Below are positions 33,807 through 45,530 of a DNA stretch of 64,000 nucleotides, one piece after another. Position numbers and translations under genes: made by a program. The DNA lies in the NCBI GenBank assembly GCA_015680685.1, contig MNCI01018161.1, positions 708,417-772,416 of the forward strand, in the 5' to 3' direction. Below the pieces are notes generated by a model. It was not told where the DNA came from. It did not search any database and saw only the letters and a list, made by a program, of their open reading frames with translations. The DNA is from Gnetum montanum (lineage: Eukaryota; Streptophyta; Gnetopsida; Gnetales; Gnetaceae). Positions within the stretch are counted from its first letter, which is position 1. Every line of letters begins with the position of its first letter.

Positions 33807-34153
33807 CTTCCCATTGTAACAAGATATACAAGATATACATTCTTCAAGTCAAAGCGTAGATCTTGAAACTACGTGTTTTCTCTTATGTCAGGCTCCTCTT
33901 ATCGTGTTTAATGTTATTAGCGTTGCAATTCATCTACATTGTTTTCCCCTCGTTTTTGCGATTCCTCGAATTAGATCGTTTCACGAGATATTCATCAGTT
34001 TACTGATTAGTAAGTCCCTGTCTGATCGACAAGACCGTTCAGGGCGCCGTGGATTTGTTTTTCCAGCATAGCCCTCGCACAGATTTGTGGTTAAAACTGT
34101 GTACACGGGATTTGTTCAGTATTTTCCAGCTGCCGACGTTTTCCGTCGTTACA
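33807..34153 (+). mobile_element. Element N 3' LTR, last 347 bp only
   Basis: Matches 28485-28834 (end of the 5' LTR) from TCTTCCCATTGTAACAAG to CGTCGTTACA. The first 1.1 kb of this LTR, the polypurine tract and the start of the antisense gene are missing, so a deletion joined 33806 to 33807. About 22 differences, nearly all transitions. Confidence 0.9.
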
Positions 34154-34158
34154 ATGGA

Positions 34159-34672
34159 TAGATTAGTGTAAATGTGATGTTTGCATATTTTTGGGTCAAT
34201 TCTAGTGAGTTTAAGATATGACCAAGCAAAGGATGTTAACCATTTATTGATAACTTTTAATAGTTTTGCTTCCTTCTCAAGAGCAAGTTTGGCATTAAGT
34301 ATAAATAGCTTACTATTTTTCAAGAATTCATATTCTAGGCTAGTGGGTAGTGTTTTGAACTCTAGGGGCTCTTATTTAAAATTCTTAGGGATCTCGAATT
34401 CTTTCCAATTGGTATTAGCAATTTCATCATTAGAGAGTTGGTTATGAACTTACTCTAGTTTATCCATACCTATAGCATAAGTGCATGTTAGGATCTCAGT
34501 AGGTTTCATGCACATTGTGCTACTATCAAAATTAGTAGTTAGACAATGGGTGTCCTCTTATTTTATGGTTATTGTGTATAGAAACCTTTGAATATCTACC
34601 TCATGTGCACACTACTTGCATGTGGAAATAGATGCTCATTTCATAGACTAGATTTTTGCATGCAATTGCATT
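34159..34672 (-). pseudogene. pol: E2 linker between protease and RT
   Basis: Matches 48240-48690 of E3 base by base with decay. Coding frames are broken, and only short pieces such as NSKLFILNAKLALEKEAKL can be read. Confidence 0.65.
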
Positions 34673-35140
34673 CTATATCATTGTATGTAATGCATAGAAC
34701 TTGTCTCTTCTTGATCTTTCCAAATGCATTTTCTTTAGATATTTTAGGGAAAGATCTCTGATGCCCATTTCTACATTAACAGTGCTTAACCATTCTATTT
34801 CTATAATTATTGGAAAGTCCCCCTTGTAGTTTTCAACCTTGATTACTAGAAAATTGGTAGGATAAGACCACCCATAGATAATGGTCATAATGTATTTGGC
34901 TAGTCACAATGGAGCAGTGATGGATTGGTTTGCCAATTCCAATCTTATATCAATCTTCTTGAGAGGTGGTAGGTTCCAAGTAGTATACATCTTGTGAGAA
35001 ATCAAGTTCACACAAAAACCTAAATTGGGAAGAGATTTACATGGTTCATTCCTAGTAATCTATTAATAGATAAGAGGACTCTGAAGATCAACTAATTTCC
35101 TAGGAAGGTTGCCAACCTAGATCTAATTAGATACAACATG
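34673..35140 (-). pseudogene. pol: E2 aspartic protease
   Basis: The minus frame at 34673-34888 reads YGWSYPTNFLVIKVENYKGD and FPIIIEIEWLSTVN, the C-terminal half of the protease, matching 48699-49214 and 62333-62480. The active-site half is in broken frames up to 35140. Confidence 0.78.
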
Positions 35141-35149
35141 GGTGAGCAT

Positions 35150-37590
35150 AATAGTATGGATTTTGTGTAGCATTTGATTTGAAGGAAACCTAATGGAATT
35201 GATTTCAAAGGATGAGGTAGGAGTAGGATGAGTAGCTACCTAAGTTTGTGAGGTCTTAGTAGGGCTATTAGTTCAGAAGAATGGTCTTTTGCAAGCACAA
35301 GGTTCAAAACCCCTTGGTTGATGAATTGATTGTAAATTGATAGCCTTGGTAGCATTACATTACTATGGATACTCCTACATGGATGGAGTAGGTTGTAGTT
35401 GCATTGAGCATAGAGGAACAGGTGCAGAAATAGAAGGAGGATAAGGATAAAAGATGGAATCCCTCCTAGAATATGGAGAATGAGATTTGTAGTATTCAAG
35501 AGGGTGGTAGTGATGTTGAAAAGGAGAAACATGACTGGAAGAGTCACATGGAGATAGGGGTTGCTAAACATAATACCCATATAGATCTAGTTATCTATAA
35601 GGGTACTACTACCTTGGTGGTGGCATCCCCCATGACTATGGTTGGTGCCATTGTTGATATTACTCATATGGTTGTGAAGGAGTTCCACTTGGATAATATT
35701 GTTGTTTCTAATAGAACTATTTAGGATTTCCTTAAGGATAAGGTAAACTTCTAGGTTCTTGCCTTTTTTTCTAGTCATGGATTTAGAGCATACACCCCAT
35801 ATTCCTATAAGTGTGATACAATGGGGCAACATCCCTTAGGATGTTCATATTGGCATATGTCACATCTACCTTCATCATCTAATTTAGCTTTTACAACTTC
35901 ATGTATTATAGAAATTTTTCCCTTACCCATTTTGTAGGCAAGTTTAGCTTCTTTGTACCTCCTATGGTTATGATCACTAGTATGCTCTCTTGATTCTTTG
36001 GTAATTTTTAGAGTAGTTTGGAATTTTTCATTTAACAAATCCCACATTTTTTCAGCCTAAGTTAAAATTTTAAACATATATTTTTGGATTAGCAAGGTCT
36101 TTCTATTTACCACCTTATCAAGTGAGGATTCCTCTTCACTATCACAAAATTCAACTTCCCTTTTTTTGATTGAAGGATCCTTGTTGTATTCCTCTACACT
36201 TTCGCATTTCCTCAACTCTCTTTCTTCTTTTGCTACCTACTTAATTAGCCTTTGAATGTGGCTCTGAGTTCTAATAATCTCCCTTGGGCATAGACCCCAA
36301 TATTTTTCCTCATTTTTTATCTAAATCCATCTATTATGATGCAATTATTCTTTCTAAGAATAACCATGGCTAGGGCATCGGTGTATGATAGAATAGTGTC
36401 TTTTCATGGTGGAGTCTAAGGATTCATGATTTCCTTACTTCCATATTTGGATCTACCTTCTCAAATTAGACACTCTGGATCACATTTAATACTTATCATT
36501 AAATAACTCTAGCATTGTACTCCACCTGTGGATGGATTCTAGCTCTAGGGATCAATACTAGCTTTTTACTTCCTTGATGAGTGTCCTAGGAAATAGCTTT
36601 AGTTTCTACCAATTTTTTTGATATTTTGTAAGGCATAGGCATCATGAAAATATTGAAGATGTGTTTATGGATAAGAGTTATATCCCCCCTCAAATTTGGG
36701 AATATTGTTCATATCAAGTCATCTAATATGACTATCTTTCACATGATTGATTAGAATTTTTATGACCTCTACAATATTTAACATGATTTGAGATACTCAC
36801 AAAGGCTCATCATCATAATTATTTTGATGATGTTGATGATGTCCTTTGCTACCCCTTTCATCATTATGGACCTAACGATCATCAGTATTTTCTTGATGCT
36901 CACCTCCATCATAGTTTGTCTTTCAATGACATTTTTTAGAACCGAAAGAGGAAGAAAAACATGCAAATGAAGAGGAAAAAGATGGAGGAGAAATGCCACC
37001 ATCATGATATCTACCAACTCCCCTTCAATTATTAAGGACATGTTCATTAGTTTTCTTATTCTCTTGACACTTGTTTGAGCCCCTACCTTAACTACCATTC
37101 TTACTTGAACATGGACTATTGATAGTGGAGTGCAAGTTCAGGGGCACACCCCCATCACCAGTAACATGGGGTAAAGAATCTTCATGTTAAGAGCCCCTAA
37201 AGGGAGGATCCTCATTGTTGTCTTGGTTAAGCAGGAACAAGAGATTGGTGAATTGTTTCCCTTCATAAAATCATGGTGCTTCTCTTGGTGTCAATCTCTC
37301 CTACATTGTGTTTTAGTGTGATGATGGTCCTAGTAGTCATAATTATACACAACCTAGTCCTCATGAAAATCTTGGATACAAAATATTCTAAGAGTTCCAA
37401 GTAGCATCATATGTATAGATTAATCAGGAGGCATTACAATGTTTCCTTCCATGTCACATCATTGCAATTGTTCATCTTGATGTAGGATGAAGCTGAAGTC
37501 AGGCACATACTCATCTAGATGAGTATATACCACCTTGCACTCTTGAGGGATTGGTAGTTTAGTATCATCATACCTATGAGAAGAAGACAT
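35150..37590 (-). pseudogene. gag: E2 gag (Athila-like)
   Basis: Gag probably starts at ATG 37590 (MSSSHRYDDTKLPIP, then VVYTHLDEYVPDFSFILHQD), matching the start of E5 gag (VYTHPDEYIPNFTFILHQD). The zinc-finger segment CDICQYEHPKGCC is at about 35818-35875. The region between is broken by stops and shifts. The spacing from PBS to ATG (about 135 bp) agrees with E5 (about 120 bp). Confidence 0.8.
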
Positions 37591-37724
37591 TTTTCAACAC
37601 AAATAAAATATTAGTGTACTTATGTGATTATATTATTTGTGAGCATGATTTTGAACTTAGGGTTCATCCAATGATGTTAATGATGTTTACTAAACCTAGA
37701 TAGCACATATTTCAATAAAAATAT

Positions 37725-37743
37725 TCCTTGGAAATAGTGCCAA
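37725..37743 (-). promoter_or_regulatory. E2 primer-binding site
   Basis: The minus strand reads TTGGCACTATTTCCAAGG immediately after the 5' LTR. It matches TTGGCACTATTGTCGGGG at 59470 in E5, a decayed form of the TGGCGCCGTTGCCGGGG-type site (tRNA-Asp type) of Athila elements. Confidence 0.8.
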
Positions 37744-38699
37744 TAATGAGTAGTCATGGTACCCATATGCCCAACCATACAAATCACGAAGCATTTACAT
37801 GCGATCTGGTCAAATTCCGTGGACTCTATGTCTTTTGGTACACTAGTCTTCTAGGAAATGAACCTTTCCCTAATAGTCATTCATTGTCTTTCCAATTACA
37901 CTTGTGATGCACAAAGTTATGGTTAAGTGTAATCATGGCATTTGATTTTTATTATTTTATGTTTTATGTTCCTCATGCTTGAAATAGAGAAATTAAGTAA
38001 TTTAATAACTAATTTAATTTAAATAATTAACTAGTCTCTAACTATTCCTAACACAAGCATCTATTCCAACTTGTTGTACACATCTTGAACCCACGTATCC
38101 ACTACTAGGATTACCAAGTTCTATGTCACTAGGCAAACCAAGTAATAACACTATAAGGAGTATGAAGCAAATACATGTTTACACACAAATCGGTCGTACT
38201 TATGTGTTTAATCTATTTAGCTTAATTAATTAACTAATTGCTCGAAGTCTAATTTAGCTTAATTAATTGCATAGTTAATGAAAATAGTAAATGAAGAAAT
38301 AAATCATTAATCTATTCCAAGTGCTACAAGGTTTGATCAAAAGACTCATCTTTATTTCCATTCACACTAGTGTGTTCAGGTATAACAATGCTTGAATAAA
38401 GATCCATACACTTTTTGACTCCTACTGTAGCCACTTAAGAGAAATATTCTAATCTCAAATGACAAAACTACAAGAGCTCTACTACAACTATCACAAGACA
38501 TGCCATAAACATGGCTAGTAAGCACATATTTATAGACTTTATTATAGAGCTACATTAATGGGGCTTCATAGATGCAGAAAATGCTACATCAACATGGTCC
38601 CATCGATGGGGCCTTTTTGACAAGACCATGTCAATTGGAGCTTATTAATGAAGCCATGTCAATGAGGATCCATTGATGCAACACAATGATGATTCATCA
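37744..38699 (-). mobile_element. E2 5' LTR (956 bp)
   Basis: Partner of 16815-17760: same length, same order, same unusual U3. The minus-strand TATAAATA box is at 38527-38534. Its outer end is followed by the GTAGA target duplication. Confidence 0.9.
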
Positions 38700-38704
38700 G
38701 TAGA

Positions 38705-38726
38705 GGTCCTCCTAGCACTAGAACCT
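38705..38726 (-). promoter_or_regulatory. Probable primer-binding site of B1
   Basis: The minus strand reads GGTTCTAGTGCTAGGAGGACC, close to the N PBS TTTTCTAGCGCTAGAAGGAG except for two or three missing bases. If E2 and one target copy are removed, this site lies just upstream of the B1 leader and gag, as expected for a minus-strand element. Confidence 0.5.
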
Positions 38727-40400
38727 ATAAGGCCTACAAAATTTGGTGCTAGAAAATCAAAAATCCTAGTGTGCAAGAATTGAACCCTAAATCATATAGT
38801 CCTCAAAAATAGATTTAGAGCATCCTAAATGGTCTAGTAGATCACTTAGGAACTTAAAAATATGTAATGAGCATATTTAACAAAAATGGAAAAATAAAAT
38901 TGCAACATGTAAATCTTAAAGATAGATCACCAAATTGTAATGAATAAACATTAAATATGAGTAAAGAAAGAACTATAAAATTTGTATTAATGTAATAAAA
39001 AAAGGAGAATACTATGTGAGTACAAGTTTAGAAGATAAAAATCTAAGGCTGTAGGGAAGCTTGAAATAAGCAAATATCTTTGGGAATCTATACCAAGTGG
39101 GAGTGTGTCCTACTCTGAGGCTATAATAACTTTACCTATAGTCTACACTTTAAATGCTGCTAAAGACCTACTATTGGGAGAGATCTACACTAAAAATGAT
39201 GTTGGAAAGATTGCGTAATTTGCAACTCTACTTTGTTGTTTCTCTATGGGAATTTGATCTATAAAAGATCCTAGAATTGGTTGCAAATCTAGCTTAATTA
39301 GGTTGTGATTTGCATCATTTATAGTTTCATATGCTCACATGAGAATTATGTGTAATGTAAATATGTAGCTTATAATCTAGCATATTTGGGTTGATGGTAG
39401 TATATTTAGCATTTTCACCACCCAAAATTCTAGTGTAAGAGGCACTTGCATAAGATACTTTTGCTGCCTATGTAGCATATTTACATTTCAAGCCTCTTAT
39501 AAGTTACCTCAAATGGAATTTACAACTTATAAGCTAGCTTAAAACATATTTATAGATTTTATGCTATAAATTATGTTTACATATTAAAAATTTCTTGAAT
39601 TTTAGCTAAAATAAAGTCATTGGATGGGATATTTGATGAGAAAATAGGCAATTATTTCTAACTTTTAATTTTCATCAATAACATTACAAATTTGGCTATT
39701 AGGGCTTATCGTGAAAATTTGAAAATTTTCCTTGAGGTGTTTCAATACCTTCATATGGAAATTTATAATACTCACTATGATGAATCCATGCATAAACATA
39801 GAAAGGATACTCTTACCATATTAACTTTATGCATAAGGCTTCAAATGAATTTTCTTACCATGGTAACTTCACTTGTAAGGAGATAATAAATATTAGAAAA
39901 AGTATAGAAATAATTAACCAAAATGACTTATTATTGTGACTCTATACATAAATATCAAATTTTAGAAAAAAATATACAAATAAGTCCTAAAATCCAAGGT
40001 GGTGAAGAAATGTAACAATTAAATGCTAGAAAAATCCAAATGTTGAGAAGTCCTAAGTCTCATATTGTGTTAAATGGTTGATGTAAAAAAATGTTAAAAT
40101 TACCAAAATGATAAAAATAATATTAAAATGAAAATTAAAATTAAAATTCTATCAAGGAGGTTACTAAGATTATAATCAAACTATCAAGTGGATCACTAAA
40201 ATTGTAAAAATTATTAGAAGCTAAATCTAAAAATCCTAAGATCATTATAAGCATCTAAAAATCCCAAAAATGTAATTAATTATTGTTCAATGCTTTTAGA
40301 AGTTATTTGAAATCCTAAAAGCTATGTTTTTGGCTACTTTCACAATTTTAAGAAGTTGGGAGAATAAGGGTTTCTTTACAAATGTTGTTGCTTGTGATTT
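38727..40400 (-). mobile_element. Probable 5' LTR of B1
   Basis: By position next to the B1 PBS this should be its LTR. A minus-strand TATAAATA-type box (CTATAAATATG) lies near 39546-39556, about 820 bp from the LTR end, similar to the 696 bp in N. I found no clear base match to the N LTR and the far end is not defined. Confidence 0.35.
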
Positions 40401-42100
40401 GTTACAATAGAGAATGACATCAATAGATGTTGCAAGTTGTATTTTAGCCTTATGATGGTGTTGTGATGGATCAAAATGGATTAAAAAAGATATGGTTTGT
40501 CTAGTTCTAGTGAGTTATGCAACTTCATCTTTTGGATTTTTGCCATTTGGAGTGATCTTTAGTCTCAAAAAGATAAGTTATAGTAGGAATCCTAGTACTT
40601 TTATCTAAAAGTGTTTTAGAATTAAATGAAGTTAAAATGAATCTAAATGGAATAAAATTTGATCTCTAATGTTTCATGAATGAGAAAATCAATATTGAAA
40701 TATTAAATCTTAGAAGTATACTACAAGATAGATTAAATTTGATATAAGAGAATCCCCAAACATTTCTTTGAATAGATGCCAAATAAGCAGAACTATAATA
40801 AATTTCATACAAGCCAAAAGTGCATGTAACTAATGTTCTATAAATCCAAAAGCAAATCATTTTAGTAAAATTTCCCTCCCTTCTTAACAACATTGTGGCT
40901 AAAACAATCACATGGTTGAGATCTCTATGGTAGGTTTCAAATCCTAGGCAAAATCTAATCAAAGATGAGTTTTAATCAAAATTTGAAATGAGATATGAAG
41001 GAACGTTGTTACAGAGCTTCTAGTTTACACCATAGATCTAGACCTATTTGTCTCAAAATTAGAAGGGTCTTCCTCTTTAGCTTCATATTCTAGATGCTAG
41101 TAAAGTAAATAGCAGGACTCAAATAAATAGGTTGGAAAATTTTTAAGCTCGCAAGGGTACCTTAAAATGGTAAATCTATTGGAAATTATAAAAATTAAAA
41201 GAAAATTTAATTAACCTAAAAAAAGGATCATCACCTAAAGCCATCATCCTCATTTTTCCAATGGTTCTTGGAGGATTTCTTGATAAGAGAAAGCCTAATC
41301 ACTTCCAATGGCTATACCTAGGCCTGAACCCAAGTCTTTGACTTGAGAAACAAGCATGTTATAATCATTCTAAGTGGTCATTCTAACAATTAATCTAAAA
41401 TTTTAAAAATTAATAAGAATAAAATATTATAAAATGAGGTCACAGTTGGTGCTAGTCTAGTAGAGTACACTCCATAGGTTATATAATGATTTAAAAGTTC
41501 ACTTATTGGAAATACCCATTTCTCATTCCAAAGGTCTACTCTCAAGTCTAACCAAAGGTCTAAAAACTAATTAAGTACCAATGTATCAATTTGAGCCAAA
41601 CAATAGTACATAGGGTAAAAATGAATAAAAGACTTAAATAAAATATCTTTAATTGATTCATTTTCTAAATAATCATAAAGAAGAAAAATATATAACAAGA
41701 AATCCTATCACAAGCTCAATGTAGTAGCCCATATGCATATCCTAAATTAACTAGATACTTAATACTTAATACTTATGCATATGCTCAATGTAGTAGCCCA
41801 TATGTAGTAGCCCATATGCATATAACAAGACCCTTCTACTACTTAATACTTATTTACATAAAATTTCAACAAAAGGGATTAGTATGCATATCCTAAATTA
41901 ACTAAATAAAATAAAATTCTAAATTAGAAAAAATATGAAAAATAAAATAAATTATAATAAAACAAATTAAAAATATTAAAAACAAAAACCAAGGATAATT
42001 ACAAGGCACATGGCTCAAAAATTATAGCATAAGCATAGGATACAACAAAACAATGCCAAAACACAAGATAGTATAAACAAACAAAACATGAAGGGTTAAA
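40401..42100. other. AT-rich DNA, possible LTR of a chromovirus remnant
   Basis: No coding motif. A local duplication of GCTCAATGTAGTAGCCCATA with flanks occurs at 41715-41815. The part below 42152 may be the LTR of the minus-strand element whose pol tail lies just above it. Confidence 0.35.
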
Positions 42101-42129
42101 ATCAAAGAACATACCAAGGGATAAGAGCC

Positions 42130-42260
42130 TCTAATGATGAGTTGTTACACTCTCCCCTTCTTAAGACTGTTGCTCCTAAAAGATCTTATAATGTATGGCA
42201 TATAACTCTTTCTTCACTTTCCCAGTTGCTTCTTCCACACAATCTCTCTTTCAAATCACT
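42130..42260 (-). pseudogene. Chromovirus-like pol tail, polypurine tract and LTR start
   Basis: The minus strand reads EEATGKVKKELYAIHYKIF, then AAGAAGGGGAGAG, then TGTAACAACTC. This resembles the end of a chromodomain-bearing Ty3/gypsy pol (EATWE.E..L...YP.LF), a polypurine tract and an LTR start. The rest of pol is absent above 42260. The match is short. Confidence 0.4.
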
Positions 42261-43069
42261 TAATCATAGGAAAAACTATGCTTGTTAATCATTTATCCAT
42301 AATTCATATAATCTTAACTAGCTATTTATAAACATCTTCAACATGAAGTAATTAAAATTTCTTAAATTTTTATTTTTTTTATTTTCTCATATCACCAAAT
42401 ATTTATCTAATCGATGCCTAGTGATATGTAATAATAGTTTTTTGGGTGTAGTTTCATAGGATATCACTTGATTGATAGAAAGAGAGGAGAAAAAAATTGT
42501 CCATCATTTTATATCACTACTGCCATTACCATTGATATGCTAGAAGTTTATAATAATCTTTTCTTATCAATTTCCATTGATCTAGTGATAACCACTAAGA
42601 AAGACAAATATTAGAATGATCTCAATCAATTTAGTAGTATTAATCAGTATAGCACTAGTTCAATTTTAAATGAATTTTAATCATGACGAATATTCCAAGT
42701 GAAGAAAGTCCCAATCATTGGATATAGATCAAGTCACATTCATTGATATATGTATATTTTTCTTGTAGCTTGTTATTTTTGCATATTGATTTCTATTGCT
42801 TTTGTTGATTGTAACAATGGTATTGTATTTGGTAACTACTCTGTATTGTTTTGGTGAAATGTAACAATGATAAAAGAATTATTATATAATGATACTTATC
42901 ACTAATCATGATGTCTAATGATATTATTGTACATTTATTTTATTTTGATCCTTTGTGAAATAATCCATTTCAATTTTGATTTTTTTCCTTTTATAAAAGG
43001 GCTCCTTTGGCCATTAAGAAGGGTAATGACTCATATGCCTCTATCAATAAAAATTTCATGAAAATTTGT
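42261..43069. other. AT-rich DNA without recognised genes
   Basis: Nothing recognised apart from a TATAAAAGGGC word at 42994, which has no supported gene after it. Confidence 0.5.
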
Positions 43070-43499
43070 TAATGAGCAGCAAGGTACCCCTATGCCTAAC
43101 CATGATAATCATAGAAGTTCACATGCAATCTAGTCAAATTCTACAAACTATAATTACTAACTACACTAGAGCTAAACAATGTGTGTGTGTTGTTCATTCA
43201 TTGTCTTCCCAATCCCACTTGTGGAATTCAATTATATCATTAAGTGTAACTGAGCTATAAAATTTTTATTAGTTTGTGTTTTTATGGAATTACTCACCTA
43301 GAAAAAGAATAAAAGTAAGAGTGATTAATTGTTAAGTAAACTATAGTGTGCCTGGGCGCTATACTTATAAACCCAGGAGCAACTCTGCAATATCGAATGT
43401 ATGATATTACATCTTGGGCTGTAATATCACGTACATGATATCCTATACCTAATATCATGGCCATCTCAATATTGGATCATTGAAAAACATGATTTATCA
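43070..43499 (-). mobile_element. E3 3' LTR with about 500-bp internal deletion
   Basis: Starts TAATGAGCAGCAAGGTACCCC and ends ATGATTTATCA in plus coordinates. It is only 430 bp, against 880-990 bp in the others. The block from the second quarter to near the TATA region is gone. GATATC/AATATC words lie at 43393-43475. Confidence 0.85.
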
Positions 43500-43514
43500 T
43501 ACCCCCACGACTAA
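43500..43514 (-). promoter_or_regulatory. E3 polypurine tract
   Basis: The minus strand reads AGTCGTGGGGGTA next to the LTR start TGATAAATC. The same tract occurs in E4 (50010-50022) as CCATGGGGGTA and, more decayed, in E2 at 17761. It primes plus-strand DNA synthesis in this family. Confidence 0.65.
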
Positions 43515-45530
43515 ATAAAAACTTGTCCTTGAGTACAAAAGATGAGGAGCAAGTGCTTTACAAAATGTATTAGGGGCTGTGAAGTTATTTAACTAACATG
43601 TAGAGTGAAAAAAGGAAAACAAAAAAATATGGAAGTGCCCAAGCATATAACATTACACTTTTGTACAAAATTGGGTGTTCATGACAACATGAAAGAACAC
43701 CCACCCATGGATCTAAAGGATATCCAACCCCTCTGGGCAATAGAAGAATGAGTGAGAGGTAGAAGAGATCTAGTGGTCATGAACAATCTCCTGCAAGTGA
43801 TATAGTTGCATCCTCCTTTGTGATAATAGTCCTGCTTCTAGTCCACACTTCTCATTGCAATCACCAAAAAACCAAGGATTAGTATATATACTACAATAGA
43901 TAATGGCTGAATACCTTGTCTCATCGATGATTTTATCTATTCGAGTTGTGATTATGATAGATTGGTTGCTTGATGTTGTTACTGGAAAGACTGAAGAATG
44001 GGTTAAGTAAGAGAAGTGATCCATATAATTCAAAGAAAAAATTTAATACAAGGAATACTAGAAAGAGGGTATTCATAACAATAAAAAGGAGTTCATTACA
44101 AATAGTTGTACAGGTGTGTACAATTCGATGGCATGGATGGGGTAAATAAAAAGAATTTGATTGTAATGATGTCTAAGGGTAAAGCACTTAACTTAACCAA
44201 AACAAAAGATATTGAAGTGGGTCCTTCCCAAAGGAGGCAAAGGCCTTTTATTCCCTTGCATAACTTCAAACCAAGGAGTTCGTGGGCACCATAGATGATT
44301 AATGGTTATGGAAAGTTAAGTACAAAATCCAAAAGTAACTAACTGAGAAACATGATACATCAAACCAAAAAATTGAATAAAAACATGAAACCAATAGTGA
44401 GGTGAGGCATGAAATGCATAGATGGATAATAGAGAGAGTGTAATGGAGTTCCTAATTATGGTCACATGCAGTCCCTTGTGGAGTTTGTGATTAAACGACT
44501 TGGTAGGATTTATCCTCAGTCTAGATTGAAACCAACCACTTCTAGTGACTTCACATCGACATTCTAAGCCTAGTCCATCCCCTAAGACATAAGAATGCTC
44601 CCACAAAACAACCACCATTCCAAATTGGAGTGAAGGTAGGAAGTGAGAAAGGGCCTTAGCTAGAGGAGACAAGACAAGTCTCAAAACTAGTTCTTGTAGC
44701 CCTTTTATTTGTTCTAAGGGGTGTGCTTTGAATTCCTATTTTTTTTAATGGGACCATACCATGCAAAGACCCATGAATTTTTTCACATTTATTTTTCCAA
44801 GGGGTGTTCTTTGAATCCTCATCTTTTTTTTTTTTTGTAATGAGGACCACACCATGTAAGGACTTATTTGACTTTGTATTATGAAATGATGCAGAATGGT
44901 GAAAAGCTTACAAGAACACTCCTGCACATAGAAAAATACAAAGAATACCACATCCCTTTGAAGCCACACCCTATCGAAACCTTTGATTCCTTCCCAATTC
45001 TAGAAACCACACAAGTCACTAATTTATTAAAGTTGCATTAATGAAGAAGGGATTTCATGCTTCCAAAATAAGGAAAACCATAAAATATGTGGATGGGTGG
45101 ATGATGTGGACTCACTACCTATTACATGAATAGAAAAAATGTCCCAATAGTTAGTAATGACATTAAAATTTAGAAACTAGACATTAACAATCAAATTACA
45201 AATGAAGCATACCATCATCAACTACTACATTACCATTGCACCTACCACCTTATTAGCTAAAAAAGTAGAGAAACACATCAAACACAAGTAAACATAACCA
45301 TAAAATAAAGTAAAAGATAAGTCAATAAATATTAAATATATTAACAATGGTGTAAAATAAAGACTAAGATAAGATAAATAACCTTAAAAATACAAATATG
45401 TAAAAAAAAAGATGTAAAAAAAAAGAAGATGAAAACAAAAAGTTGTAAAATCAAAAATGTGTAAGACAAAAAAAATTCAAAAGAATAAGGAGCCATAAGA
45501 GTTGTTAGTATGGGTGGTTGTCTTCCCCAT
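43515..45530 (-). other. E3 3' untranslated region
   Basis: About 2 kb, highly similar to E4 50025-51990. It contains the TGTAAAAAAAAAGATG-like repeat tract at 45400-45480 that is shared by all family A copies here. Frames at 44106-44294 and 44316-44969 are not supported. Confidence 0.8.

Larger units (their letters stand above)
27386..34153 (+). mobile_element. Element N: young Tat-like element with gag, no pol, and an antisense gene
   Basis: ATGGA at 27381-27385 and 34154-34158 is the target duplication in the pol of E2. Order on plus: 5' LTR 27386-28834, PBS 28835-28856, one long gag frame 29080-32064, a 330-bp non-coding spacer, an antisense gene 32441-33806, and the last 347 bp of the 3' LTR. 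No protease, RT, RNase H or integrase is present. The two LTR copies differ at about 22 of 347 sites, nearly all transitions, so it is much younger than its host E2. It also keeps far more CpG than its surroundings. Confidence 0.92.
16815..38699 (-). mobile_element. E2: full-length Athila-like element, 21.9 kb, with nested insertions
   Basis: LTRs at 16815-17760 and 37744-38699 bound the element. GTAGA occurs at 16810-16814 and again at 38700-38704, a perfect 5-bp target duplication. In minus-strand order: 5' LTR, PBS (about 37725-37743), gag (35150-37590), protease (34673-35140), RT, RNase H and integrase (24690-27385), a long 3' untranslated part, and 3' LTR. It has taken in element N (27386-34153) and block C (about 17935-22655). 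Removing both leaves about 10.4 kb, a normal Athila size. All frames are broken. The LTRs differ at roughly one site in five over the part I aligned. Confidence 0.92.

Noticed and set aside
40666-40962. 98-codon minus frame as a possible gene
   Set aside because: AT-rich region with no domain motif and no neighbouring exons; chance frame length is plausible.
42990-43069. Promoter of a cellular gene at TATAAAAGGGC
   Set aside because: No coding sequence follows before the E3 LTR at 43070.
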